The notes under the pieces: model-generated
The model's input: only the letters and a program-made list of their open reading frames with translations
Databases searched by the model: none
What the model was told of the DNA's origin: nothing
Program-made: the position numbers and the translations under genes
NCBI RefSeq assembly: GCF_035920345.1
Contig: NZ_CP109149.1
Span: 7,006,001 to 7,070,000, forward strand
DNA from: Nocardia vinacea
GTDB taxonomy: Bacteria; Actinomycetota; Actinomycetes; Mycobacteriales; Mycobacteriaceae
Length of the DNA: 64,000 nt
Direction: 5' to 3'
Shown: positions 41,678 to 49,954 of the stretch, piece after piece
Numbering within the stretch: the stretch's first letter is position 1
Layout of the letters: the number at the start of each line of letters is the position of its first letter

Positions 41678-42205
41678 ATGCATACGAACGGACCCATCGG
41701 CATCACGCCGTTCCAGGCCCGCGGATCGCTGCGGGGGTTCGTCATCTCCGGACGTTGGCCCGACACCACCAAGGAATGGGCGCAGGTACTCGTGCTCGCC
41801 GTGCGGGTGGCCTCATATCCGGGCTTGCTGACCACCTCGACGGTCTTCGGTGTGCGCGAGGAGCTACCGGATGATCCGGCACCTGGCACCGTCGGGCTCG
41901 TCCTCGCCGAGGGACCGGTGCTCGGCGACCAGGCGCTGGAACCCGGCCGGTTCGCCGATCATGTGCCGCCGGCGCTGTTGATGTTGCATCCGCCCTCGGA
42001 GACCCGGCCATCGCTGCCGGAATGCGTCGGCGTGGCATCGGGTTGTGTGCTCCTGCCCGGCGTTCCGCATCTGGGGTTGGAGCATCGGGCAGCGTGGGCG
42101 GAGGCCGAATCCGACGGCACCGTCACCTCTTTGGTGAGCCGGGTCGGACTGGATCCGATCAGCGACCCCGATACCGCGGTTCTGGCCATGCTCCTGGCCG
42201 CCTGA
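41678..42205 (+). CDS. Conserved hypothetical protein (Rv3847-like)
   Basis: 175 residues; GGGAGG lies before ATG 41678. It starts MHTNGPIGITPFQARGSLRG. Mixed hydrophobic and acidic regions with no membrane helix. Position after sodA and length match M. tuberculosis Rv3847 (about 177 residues), whose function is unknown. A hairpin terminator follows. Confidence 0.75.
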   Translation: MHTNGPIGITPFQARGSLRGFVISGRWPDTTKEWAQVLVLAVRVASYPGLLTTSTVFGVREELPDDPAPGTVGLVLAEGPVLGDQALEPGRFADHVPPALLMLHPPSETRPSLPECVGVASGCVLLPGVPHLGLEHRAAWAEAESDGTVTSLVSRVGLDPISDPDTAVLAMLLAA

Positions 42206-42519
42206 ACCACTCTTCGCCTAGCCAGTGCCCACCTCGCACCTTGTGCGAGGTGATCCGGCTGCGCAGTGCGTGCCGCTGCAATCGGACGGCATCTTCGGCG
42301 GAGTGTCCGGTACCGAGCAAGCCCGAGTAGTAGGTTGCCGACCGGTATACGCTGACACGGAGCTGATTGCCAAGGGCTAGCTCATTTTTGGATGAGCGCG
42401 TGCTGCCGGATCTGTCAGGACACCCGAAAATCGACGATTGGATCACCAAACTTATTGTGCGCATTGCGATTTCGATTACAACGGCTTGGCGTGAGTATGG
42501 CTGCGGGGGTACAGTCGAT
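42206..42519. other. Intergenic region before the riboswitch
   Basis: Contains a terminator at its left edge and otherwise no gene. Probably holds the promoter for the riboswitch-controlled transcript. Confidence 0.45.
42230..42252. terminator. Terminator of the Rv3847-like gene
   Basis: Perfect 10-bp stem CACCTCGCAC / GTGCGAGGTG with loop CTT, 25 bases past the stop. Confidence 0.8.
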
Positions 42520-42665
42520 GACAGCGAAGGGGAGTAGCCCGCAATCGCGCTGTCGACATACTGGTCCGCCGCCTCACGAGGGCGCGGACCCGGCAGCGTG
42601 AACCGGCGTAGATCCGGTGGGCGAGACCTTCGGCCGAGACAACCATTTCGTTGTCGGCCGGAGGC
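42520..42665 (+). ncRNA. yybP-ykoY manganese riboswitch
   Basis: The two conserved loops are visible: AAGGGGAGTAG (42527-42537) and GGGCGAGACCTTCGGCC (42619-42635), with GTCGACATACTGG between them and a closing stem ending in TTGTCGGCCGG. These are the yybP-ykoY aptamer features that bind Mn2+ at the junction of loops L1 and L3. It lies 50 bases upstream of a GDT1/TMEM165-type gene, so manganese should switch on the exporter. The 3' edge and the expression platform (possible CCGGCCGGCAGGCCGG stem) are approximate. Confidence 0.9.
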
Positions 42666-42714
42666 GTAACCCGATCTTCCGGCCGGCAGGCCGGAGCCCG
42701 GGAGTGCAGACCAT

Positions 42715-43437
42715 ATGATCGCGACGATATTGCTCAGCGTCGGAATCGTCTTTCTCGCCGAGTTGGGTGACAAGTCCCAGCTGATGGCGTTGACGTTCGC
42801 GCTGCGCTACCGCTGGTGGGTGGTGCTCGGCGGCATTGCGACCGCGAGTGCGGCGGTGCATCTGATCTCGGTCGGTGTCGGCTACTTCCTCGGTGCCGCG
42901 CTGCCCACCCGGGCCATCGCACTGGTCGCCGCGCTCACCTTCCTGGCCGTCGGCCTGTGGACCCTGCACGAACATTTCGGCGACGATGATGCCGAGGCCG
43001 AACCCAAGCCGCCGCGTTCCACGACCGCGCCGTTCTTCGTGGTCCTCTCGGCCTTCCTGCTCGCCGAACTCGGCGACCGGACCATGTTCGCCACCGCAGC
43101 CCTGGCCACCGACAACAGCTGGATCGGCGTGTGGATCGGCTCCACCATCGGCATGGTCGCCGCCGACGCCCTCGCCATCGCCGCGGGCATCCTGGTCGGC
43201 AAGCATCTCCCAGAACATGTCATCGGTATCTGCTCCGGCCTGCTGTTCCTCTACTTCGGCACCGCGAGCCTGCTCACCGCCGCCCGCCCCGACCTCGGCA
43301 TACTCACCGGCGGCGCACTCGCCACCCTCGCCCCGGCCACAGCAGGCATTGCCCTGCTGATTCGATCGCGCCGCGCACGCCGAAATTCGGAACGCATCCC
43401 CAACGATCCGGCACCTGAAGCCGACAGGGTGCGCTGA
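42715..43437 (+). CDS. GDT1/TMEM165 (UPF0016) manganese exporter
   Basis: 240 residues, ATG 42715. Six to seven transmembrane helices in two halves, each with the signature ELGD(K/R)(S/T): FLAELGDKSQLMALTFAL and LLAELGDRTMFATAAL. These motifs form the cation pathway of UPF0016 proteins, which move Mn2+ or Ca2+ by exchange with H+. The upstream yybP-ykoY riboswitch is the usual control for bacterial Mn exporters (MntP, MneA types), supporting a Mn2+ export role. The position is close to Rv3848 in gene order. Confidence 0.9.
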   Translation: MIATILLSVGIVFLAELGDKSQLMALTFALRYRWWVVLGGIATASAAVHLISVGVGYFLGAALPTRAIALVAALTFLAVGLWTLHEHFGDDDAEAEPKPPRSTTAPFFVVLSAFLLAELGDRTMFATAALATDNSWIGVWIGSTIGMVAADALAIAAGILVGKHLPEHVIGICSGLLFLYFGTASLLTAARPDLGILTGGALATLAPATAGIALLIRSRRARRNSERIPNDPAPEADRVR

Positions 43438-43563
43438 CCGGTCACGCTCCCAGCCCGTCCTCCGGGACGTATCTCCCGGCTTGCCGTTGGACATCATCGG
43501 CACGGGCTGCACGCCGCCGAGCGCAGCAAGTAGCCCACGCGCGGACGGTCCGACCGCGGGCGC

Positions 43564-44238
43564 TCAGGCCCGCACTTCGGACTGACGCAGTATCGCCTCG
43601 CCGTAGAGATCACCGCTGCGGCGCACCAGGTCCAGTAGGGGTTCGCGGAGGGCTCGGAGGCTGGGGAGGTCGTCGACGGCTATGCGGGCGGTGACCATGG
43701 CGCTGACGGCGGCGGCGAGAGTTTGGCAGGCGAAGCGCTGTTGGTCGGTGCGGGCGTCGAGGACGTCGGCGATCATGGTGACGAATGATTCCTGCAATTG
43801 GGCGCGGCGGGCGACCGCCTTCGAACCCACCGCGTAGACCTCGACGAGGTAGAGGCGGGCGTATGCGGGTTCGGCGATCAGTCCGTCGAAGTACGCCTCG
43901 AGGATGCGGCCCATCCGATCCGGATCGGCCGGGTTCGCGGCATCCCGCGCATCGCCGCTGATCGCATTCGCGATATTCGCGATCAGCAGTTCGACGGCCC
44001 GCTCGTAGGCGGCCTCGAAACAATCCTCTTTGGAACGGAATTGCTCGTAGAAGGTCTCCCGCGAAACCCCGGCCCGCTTCAGGATGACAGCGACCGAGGT
44101 CCCGACGTATCCGTTCTCGACCATGGCCTCGGCCATCGCACTCAGGATCCGCTCGCGCTGCGAGGCAATCACCTCCTCCCTCGGCAGGCCGTGTCGCCCC
44201 CGCGGGAGTTGGCGTGCGCTGCTTGCGGATTCGGTCAT
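43564..44238 (-). CDS. TetR-family regulator
   Basis: 224 residues. Helix-turn-helix residues at about 25-75 with recognition segment SRETFYEQFRSKEDCF. The C-terminal domain is unassignable. ATG 44238 directly follows the stop of the upstream SDR gene (TGA then ATG), so the two are translated together. A palindrome in the 199-bp divergent region at 45220-45237 is a candidate operator through which it could control both its own operon and the opposite SDR gene. Confidence 0.88.
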   Translation of the reverse strand: MTESASSARQLPRGRHGLPREEVIASQRERILSAMAEAMVENGYVGTSVAVILKRAGVSRETFYEQFRSKEDCFEAAYERAVELLIANIANAISGDARDAANPADPDRMGRILEAYFDGLIAEPAYARLYLVEVYAVGSKAVARRAQLQESFVTMIADVLDARTDQQRFACQTLAAAVSAMVTARIAVDDLPSLRALREPLLDLVRRSGDLYGEAILRQSEVRA

Positions 44239-45177
44239 TCAGTGGCTCCGAGGGGTCGGGTGGGCGATATCCGGCCACGCCGGTCGCTCCATCTTGCGGG
44301 GTCGGTCCGGTTGGTCGGTGGTGAACGGTGCCTCTTCGGTCCGCGCGATCTCCAACGCCCGCGCCACCCCGCGCCGCAGCGCCATATCGATCACCCGCTG
44401 GGCGATCGGCCGGAACGGCAGCGCCACCGCCACCCACCACGGCGATACCACCTGACGTTTGCGCCGGGCGATGGCACGCTCGACCGCATCGATCGCGGGA
44501 CCGAGCGGTGCGACTCCCGACACCGTGGACCGGCCGAGAATGGCCCGCGCTGCGGCGGTGCCGAAGCCGCGCGCGGTCATATCGGTATCGAGTTCGGCGA
44601 AATACGCGACCCCGACCTTCGCGCCGGTGTGCCTGACCTCGTGCCGCAACGTATTACCGAGCGCCTCCACCCCGGCCTTCGATGCGCTGTATGCCCCGAC
44701 CAACGGCAGATTTACAGCGGCCGCCAGCGACGAGATGACCAGCGCATACCCGTCCGGATGACAGATGTGCGGTCCGGCGGCGCGCAACGTGTAGTAGACG
44801 CCGAGCACATTGACCGCCAGCGTCTCCTCCATGACCGCCGGATCCCCGCCGAGCAGCGCCAATTGTTTGGCGATCCCGGCATTGGCCACCACCACATCCA
44901 GCCCGCCGAGTTCGGTGACCAGCGTGCTCACCACCCGCTCCACCTGCCGGTGATCGGCGATATCGCAATAGCGCCACGGCGCGTCCCCGCATTCGTGCGC
45001 AACCTCCGCGAGCAGATCCGCCTCCAGCCCGAGCAGCGCTACTTTCGCCCCTTTCGCGTGCAACTGCCGCGCCAGTGCGGCGCCGATACCGCGCGCCGCG
45101 CCGGTGATCAGAATCCGGCGCCCGGCGACGGACGCGGTGGAAAACAGGTGCGCACCCGTCACCCGGCCGCCTCTCAT
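44239..45177 (-). CDS. Short-chain dehydrogenase/reductase
   Basis: 312 residues. Rossmann loop ITGAARGIGAALARQL, NAG motif VVVANAGIAKQ, catalytic Ser in VISSLAAAV and YSASKAG for the Tyr and Lys pair: a classical SDR with all catalytic residues. The C-terminal extension of about 60 residues (VVSPWWVAVALPFRPIAQR) is hydrophobic and could bind membranes. Substrate unknown; related enzymes act on lipids and steroids. It is the first gene of a pair with the TetR gene and divergent from another SDR. Confidence 0.88.
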   Translation of the reverse strand: MRGGRVTGAHLFSTASVAGRRILITGAARGIGAALARQLHAKGAKVALLGLEADLLAEVAHECGDAPWRYCDIADHRQVERVVSTLVTELGGLDVVVANAGIAKQLALLGGDPAVMEETLAVNVLGVYYTLRAAGPHICHPDGYALVISSLAAAVNLPLVGAYSASKAGVEALGNTLRHEVRHTGAKVGVAYFAELDTDMTARGFGTAAARAILGRSTVSGVAPLGPAIDAVERAIARRKRQVVSPWWVAVALPFRPIAQRVIDMALRRGVARALEIARTEEAPFTTDQPDRPRKMERPAWPDIAHPTPRSH

Positions 45178-45219
45178 CGAATCGCTTCGCGATGCTGCAT
45201 AGCTGCGACGATACCAGCC

Positions 45220-45237
45220 GCGAACACATATGTTCGC
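45220..45237. promoter_or_regulatory. Palindrome in divergent SDR promoter region
   Basis: GCGAACA CATA TGTTCGC: perfect 7-bp inverted arms around a 4-base centre, 43 bases before the minus-strand SDR start. Form and place fit a TetR operator. Confidence 0.6.
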
Positions 45238-45376
45238 AAATAATTTTCTGTTTATCCGACAGTGCTATGGAGGGCTGGCATCGGGTGCAAGGGAGCCGTG
45301 ATCGGCCTCTCATACTGCACCGGTTAGGGTGCAATTGACGAAGGGCCAACTGGCTGTCACGAACGAGAGGACCATC

Positions 45377-46144
45377 GTGGAGATTTCGGGTTCCGCCGCC
45401 ATCATCACCGGAGGCGCATCCGGCCTCGGCGCCGCCACTGCCAAGCGTTTCGCCGACCTGGGCGCAACCGTCTTCGGACTCGACGTACCCCAATCCATCG
45501 AGCGCGCCGGGGATAACGTGCCCGACGGTGTCACCCTCATCCCCGCCGACGTCACCAGCAACGACGAGGTTGCCGCCGCCGTCGCGCAGATCGTCGAATC
45601 CGGTGCGCCGCTGCGCATCGTGGTGAACTGCGCCGGTGTCGGCTGGGCCGGACGCATCCTGTCCAAGAACGGCCCGCACGATCTGGAGCTGTTCCGCACC
45701 GTCATCACCGTCAACCTGCTCGGCACCTTCAATGTGATGCGCCTGGCCGCCGACGCGATCGCCAAGACCGACACCGTCGACGAATACGGCCAGCGCGGCG
45801 TGATCATCAACACCGCCTCGGTCGCCGCATTCGAGGGCCAGATCGGCCAGATCGCGTACTCGGCCTCCAAGGGTGGCGTGCACGGCATGACCGTCCCGGC
45901 CGCGCGTGACCTGGCCCAGTTCGGCATCCGCGTGAACACCATCGCCCCCGGCATCATCGACACCCCGATGCTCGCCGGTGTCACCGAGGAGTACCGCAAG
46001 GGCCTCGAGGCCGGTGTGCCGTTCCCGTCGCGCCTGGGCCGCCCGGACGAGTACGCGCAGCTGTCGCAGTACATCGTCGAGCACGACTACCTCAACGGCG
46101 AGACCATCCGCATGGACGGCGCCCTGCGCATGGCTCCCCGCTAA
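45377..46144 (+). CDS. 3-hydroxyacyl-CoA dehydrogenase-like SDR (HSD10 type)
   Basis: 255 residues from GTG 45377 (GAGAGG lies 6 bases before). It has IITGGASGLGAATAKRF, NCAGVGWAG, TASVAAFEGQIGQIAYSASKGGV and IAPGIIDTPML, all as in HSD17B10/FadB2-like type II 3-hydroxyacyl-CoA dehydrogenases. Expected reaction: NAD-dependent oxidation of 3-hydroxyacyl-CoA in beta-oxidation. It is transcribed away from the SDR-TetR pair. Confidence 0.85.
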   Translation: MEISGSAAIITGGASGLGAATAKRFADLGATVFGLDVPQSIERAGDNVPDGVTLIPADVTSNDEVAAAVAQIVESGAPLRIVVNCAGVGWAGRILSKNGPHDLELFRTVITVNLLGTFNVMRLAADAIAKTDTVDEYGQRGVIINTASVAAFEGQIGQIAYSASKGGVHGMTVPAARDLAQFGIRVNTIAPGIIDTPMLAGVTEEYRKGLEAGVPFPSRLGRPDEYAQLSQYIVEHDYLNGETIRMDGALRMAPR

Positions 46145-46206
46145 GAGCCCGACCTCAGCCGAGATCGGTTATGGCCTCGAACCGCGGGCTCCAAAGGAGC
46201 CCAGCG

Positions 46207-46340
46207 CAACAACTGATTTCGTAAGTACATCGGTACCTCATCGGGTACGCCCAAAAGCCGAATGGGTGCCACGACCGCCGGCCCTACGACCGACGATCGT
46301 GGCACCCAACTGCTATGGCCTGAATATCCGGGGAGGCGGA
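46207..46340 (-). repeat. Dispersed repeat, family 2, copy 2 (reversed)
   Basis: On the minus strand it reads CCTCCCCGGATATTCAGGCC, GTGCCACGATC, CTTTTGGGCGTACCCGATGA, GTACTTACGAAATCAGTTGTT. It lies between two convergent genes and ends at the methyltransferase stop. Confidence 0.85.
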
Positions 46341-47156
46341 CTAGCTCGGTTTGTGGCCGATGCCGAGGAATGCCGTGGTGGACAGGGGCTTGTTCGGGCG
46401 GTAGTTGACGGCGAGGTAGGCGCGCATCAGTGCGACGCGTTCGGCCCAGACCTGCTCGCCGACGGTGCGACGCATCAGCAGCAGCGGGGCGCTGCTGCGC
46501 ACCATGGTTTCCCACATCTCGTCGGAGTCGGCGAAACCGAGCGTGCTGGTGTGGCGTTGGATGCTCACCCCGGCGAAGCCCGCGGTGCGCATCTCGGTCG
46601 CGAAGACCTCCGGATTTTCCAGGTTGAGGAAGTTGGGCAGGGGTTCGGAGATGGTCGGATCGGCGGCGGCGAAGGCGCCGAACATCATTCGCATGAGCGT
46701 CGATTCGGCCACCGGTGCCCAACTCGACACCACGGCGGTGGCACCGGGACGCAGTACCCGGAACAATTCTGCGAAGCCCTTGGCCCGATCCGGGAAGAAC
46801 ATCAGCCCGAACATCGAAAAACCGGCATCGAAGCTGTCGTCGTCGAACGGCAGCGCCTGCCCGTCCCCCACCCGTGTTTCGATATTGGTCAGCCCAGCTG
46901 TGCGGGCGTCCTCGGTGAGTCGCTGGATCATCGGCTCGGAGAAGTCGATAGCCGATACCTGTGCCACCCGCTCGGCGGCGGGCAGACTCAGCGTGCCGGG
47001 CCCCGCCGCGACATCGACAATCTGTGATTGCGCCGAAAGGCTGGCCAGTTCTAGTGCGCGAGCGGAGAAGGGCGCCATGATCGCGGGTCCGAATTCGGCA
47101 TATCCGTCGGCAACGAGATCCCACGGCTCGGCGGCGGCAAGCGGGTTACCAGACAT
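46341..47156 (-). CDS. SAM-dependent methyltransferase
   Basis: 271 residues from ATG 47156 (the frame extends upstream to 47216 without support). Motif I is VDVAAGPGTLSLPAAE, followed by the acidic post-I strand ending in VSAIDFSEPM, and motif region VGDGQALPFDDDSFDAGFSMFGLMFF: a class I (Methyltransf_11/25, UbiE-like) fold. Substrate not determinable. It converges with the HSD10-like gene. Confidence 0.85.
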   Translation of the reverse strand: MSGNPLAAAEPWDLVADGYAEFGPAIMAPFSARALELASLSAQSQIVDVAAGPGTLSLPAAERVAQVSAIDFSEPMIQRLTEDARTAGLTNIETRVGDGQALPFDDDSFDAGFSMFGLMFFPDRAKGFAELFRVLRPGATAVVSSWAPVAESTLMRMMFGAFAAADPTISEPLPNFLNLENPEVFATEMRTAGFAGVSIQRHTSTLGFADSDEMWETMVRSSAPLLLMRRTVGEQVWAERVALMRAYLAVNYRPNKPLSTTAFLGIGHKPS

Positions 47157-47247
47157 CAGCTGACGATCCTTTCGACCGTCCAAGGCTAACCGGGCAGTAC
47201 CCCCGGAACCTACCAACTCCGGCCGATCTCGCTGTGCGCCAAGCAGA

Positions 47248-47730
47248 TCAGATCTTGCGTTCGAAGGTGATCAGGTGATGACCCGGTCCGTTGTAATCAC
47301 GCACCGGTCCGGCGACGGTGAAGCCCAGATGCCGGTGGAAGCCGATCGACGCGTCATTGCCGGGCGCGGTGATCGCCTTCACGATGTGCCGGTCATTCGC
47401 CCTGGCGATCGCGAAGAACCGCTCGTACAGCTCGCGCGCGAGGCCGCTCTTGCGGGACTGCGGATCGACGCCGACGAAGTGGATGTAGGCCTCATCGGAT
47501 TCCGACGGCGAGAGGAAGCCGATCAGGAATCCGGCCAGCCATTCGGTCGGTTCCCGCCATCCAGCGCCGGGCACCTCGGCGACCAGGCTGGTTCGGTAGA
47601 AATGATCGAGGAACAACCTGGGCAGGTGCGGTAACACCGAGCGTCCCCACCAGTCATCGATGACGGTGGCGATGGCGTCGTAGTCATCGGCACGTGCGGC
47701 CCGGATGACCGGCCCGTTCGCATTCGGCAC
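47248..47730 (-). CDS. GNAT-family N-acetyltransferase
   Basis: 160 residues from GTG 47730 (VPNANGPVIRAARADDYD). The acetyl-CoA region is HFVGVDPQSRKSGLARELYERFFAIAR, close to the GNAT Q/RxxGxG/A pattern though with S in place of the first Gly. The NDASIGFHRHLGFTVAG segment is also typical. Substrate unknown. The family 2 repeat sits right at the start and ends in GGGAGGCGGG, which may serve as its ribosome site. Confidence 0.8.
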   Translation of the reverse strand: MPNANGPVIRAARADDYDAIATVIDDWWGRSVLPHLPRLFLDHFYRTSLVAEVPGAGWREPTEWLAGFLIGFLSPSESDEAYIHFVGVDPQSRKSGLARELYERFFAIARANDRHIVKAITAPGNDASIGFHRHLGFTVAGPVRDYNGPGHHLITFERKI

Positions 47731-47735
47731 GTCAG

Positions 47736-47870
47736 CTAGCCCGCCTCCCGCATATTCAAGCCAGATCAAGTGCCACGATAGTCGCGTTGGCGCCCAGCGG
47801 TGAATCGGTGCAGGGCTTAGCCTGTCCCCGATGAGTTACCCATGTGCCACGGAAATCAGTTGTCTTGTCC
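47736..47870 (+). repeat. Dispersed repeat, family 2, copy 3
   Basis: Blocks CCGCCTCCCGCATATTCAAG, GTGCCACGATAG, CCCGATGAGTTACCCATG and GGAAATCAGTTGTC in the same order as copy 1. The middle TTTTGGGCGTA block is lost, otherwise the spacing holds. Confidence 0.75.
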
Positions 47871-47898
47871 GACAACCTTGCGGGTCGTCGCAGACCTG

Positions 47899-47942
47899 GT
47901 GAGCGGCTCACACAGGTTGGAGAACCTACGTGAGCCGCTCAC
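47899..47942. terminator. Terminator downstream of htpG
   Basis: Stem GTGAGCGGCTCAC (47899-47911) / GTGAGCCGCTCAC (47930-47942), with AGGTT/AACCT in the loop. 36 bases past the htpG stop on the minus strand. Confidence 0.75.
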
Positions 47943-47977
47943 TGGTTATGTGTCCCCGATTCTTCGCAGGTCGACCT

Positions 47978-49933
47978 TCAGAGCGTGCGGGTCAGGCGCT
48001 CGGTGAGGATCTGAGCGAAGCGGGCCGGATCCTTGAGTTCGCCGCCCTCGGCGAGAACCGCTGTGCCGTAGAGCAATTCGGCGGTCTCGGTGAGTTCGGG
48101 AACCTTGCCCGCGTCGGCGTCGTCCCGGCGGGTGTCGTAGGCGTCGCGCAGACCGGTGACCAGCGGGTGGGTCGGGTTGAGCTCGAGGATCCGCTTGGAC
48201 TCGGGCACCAGCTGACCGGAGGCGCGGTACATGCGCTCCAGCATCGGGGTGAAGTCGAAAACATCACCGACGAGGCAGGCCGGCGAGGTGGTGAGCCGGT
48301 TGGTCAGGCGCACCTCCTTGACATTGTCCAGGGTCTTGCCGAGCCAGCCGAGCACTTCGGCGAAGTCCTTGTCCTGCTGTTCACGCAGCGATTCGGTGGC
48401 CTTCTTCTCCTCCTCGGTCTCCAGATCGACCTCGCCCTTGGCGATGGACTGCAACGGCTTACCGTCGAATTCGGTTACCGAACCGACCCACATCTCGTCG
48501 ACCGGATCGATCAGGATCAGCACCTCGCGGCCCTTGGCCTTGAAGGCCTCCATATGCGGGGAGCTTTCGACCTGCTGACGGGTCTCGCCGGTCATGTAGT
48601 AAATGGCGTCCTGGCCGTCCTGCATCCGCTCGACGTAGGCGGCGAGGGAGGTCAGCTCTTCCTCGGAGTTGGTCGAGGCGAATGAGGAGACCTGCAGCAG
48701 CGTCTCGCGGTTGTCGAAGTCCGACAGCAGGCCCTCCTTGAGGACGCGCCCGAACTCCTTCCAGAACGTCTGGTATTTCTCCTGATCCTCCGCGCCCTGC
48801 AGTTCCTTGACCGTCGAGAGCACCTTCTTCACCAGGCGCTTGCGGATCATCTGGATCTGCCGGTCCTGCTGCAGGATCTCGCGGGAGACATTCAGCGACA
48901 GGTCCTGCGCGTCCACCACACCCTTGACGAAGCGCAGGTATTCCGGCATGAGCTCTTCGCAGTTGTCCATGATGAACACCCGCTTGACGTAGAGCTGCAC
49001 ACCGCGCTTGTGCTCGCGGGTGAACAGGTCGAAGGGTGCGTGCGACGGAACGAACAGCAGTGCTTGGTACTCGAAGGTGCCCTCGGCCTTCATCGGGATG
49101 ATCTCCAGCGGATCGTCCCAGCCGTGGCTGACGTGCTTGTAGAACTCCTTGTACTCCTCGTCGCTGACCTCGCTCTTCGGGCGGGTCCACAGCGCCTTCA
49201 TGGAGTTGAGGGTCTGCTCCTCGAGAATCGTCTTCTCGGTCTTCTCCTCACCCTCCCCCTCGGTGACGGTCCGCTCGACCTGCATGCGGATCGGCCAGGC
49301 GATGAAGTCCGAGTACTTCTTGACGATCTCGCGGAGCTTCCACTCCAGGGTGTAGTCGAAGAGGTGGTCGTCCTCGTCCGGGGTCTTGAGATGCAGCGAT
49401 ACGGCGGTGCCCTGCGGGGCCTCGTCGAGGGTTTCGATGGTGTAGGTCGAGCTGCCCGCGGCCGACTCCCAGCGGGTGCCCTCGGTCTCGCCCGCCTTGC
49501 GTGTGGTCAGGGTGACCTTGTCGGCGACCATGAAGGTCGAATAGAAGCCGATGCCGAACTGGCCGATCAGCTCCTCGGCGGCCGCCTCGGATTTCGCCTC
49601 GTTCAGTTTCTTGCGCAGCTCCGCGGTGCCGGATTTGGCCAGGGTGCCGATCAGATCGACCACCTCGGCGCGGGACATGCCGATGCCGTTATCCCTGACG
49701 GTCAGGATCCGGTTGTCCTTGTCGACCTCCAGCTCGATATGCAGATCGGCGGTGTCGACGTGCAGATCCTTATCCCGGAAGGACTCCAGCCGCAGCTTGT
49801 CCAGCGCGTCAGAGGCATTCGAGATCAGCTCCCGCAGGAACGTGTCCTTGTTGGAGTAGACCGAATGGATCATCAGCTCGAGCAGCTGATGGGTTTCTGC
49901 CTGGAACTCGAGTTGTTCGACGTGCTCTGTCAC
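47978..49933 (-). CDS. htpG: Hsp90-family chaperone HtpG
   Basis: 651 residues, the normal length. GHKL ATP-binding motifs are intact: ELISNASDALDKLR, RDNGIGMSRAEV and IGQFGIGFYSTFMVADKV. The middle domain has the conserved Arg in LNVSREILQQDRQIQMIRKRL, and the C-terminal dimerisation domain is present. An ATP-driven cytosolic chaperone in protein folding and heat or oxidative stress. It is transcribed leftward, and a hairpin follows. Confidence 0.97.
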   Translation of the reverse strand: MTEHVEQLEFQAETHQLLELMIHSVYSNKDTFLRELISNASDALDKLRLESFRDKDLHVDTADLHIELEVDKDNRILTVRDNGIGMSRAEVVDLIGTLAKSGTAELRKKLNEAKSEAAAEELIGQFGIGFYSTFMVADKVTLTTRKAGETEGTRWESAAGSSTYTIETLDEAPQGTAVSLHLKTPDEDDHLFDYTLEWKLREIVKKYSDFIAWPIRMQVERTVTEGEGEEKTEKTILEEQTLNSMKALWTRPKSEVSDEEYKEFYKHVSHGWDDPLEIIPMKAEGTFEYQALLFVPSHAPFDLFTREHKRGVQLYVKRVFIMDNCEELMPEYLRFVKGVVDAQDLSLNVSREILQQDRQIQMIRKRLVKKVLSTVKELQGAEDQEKYQTFWKEFGRVLKEGLLSDFDNRETLLQVSSFASTNSEEELTSLAAYVERMQDGQDAIYYMTGETRQQVESSPHMEAFKAKGREVLILIDPVDEMWVGSVTEFDGKPLQSIAKGEVDLETEEEKKATESLREQQDKDFAEVLGWLGKTLDNVKEVRLTNRLTTSPACLVGDVFDFTPMLERMYRASGQLVPESKRILELNPTHPLVTGLRDAYDTRRDDADAGKVPELTETAELLYGTAVLAEGGELKDPARFAQILTERLTRTL

Positions 49934-49954
49934 GTCGCGATGGTACCGCCGCGC

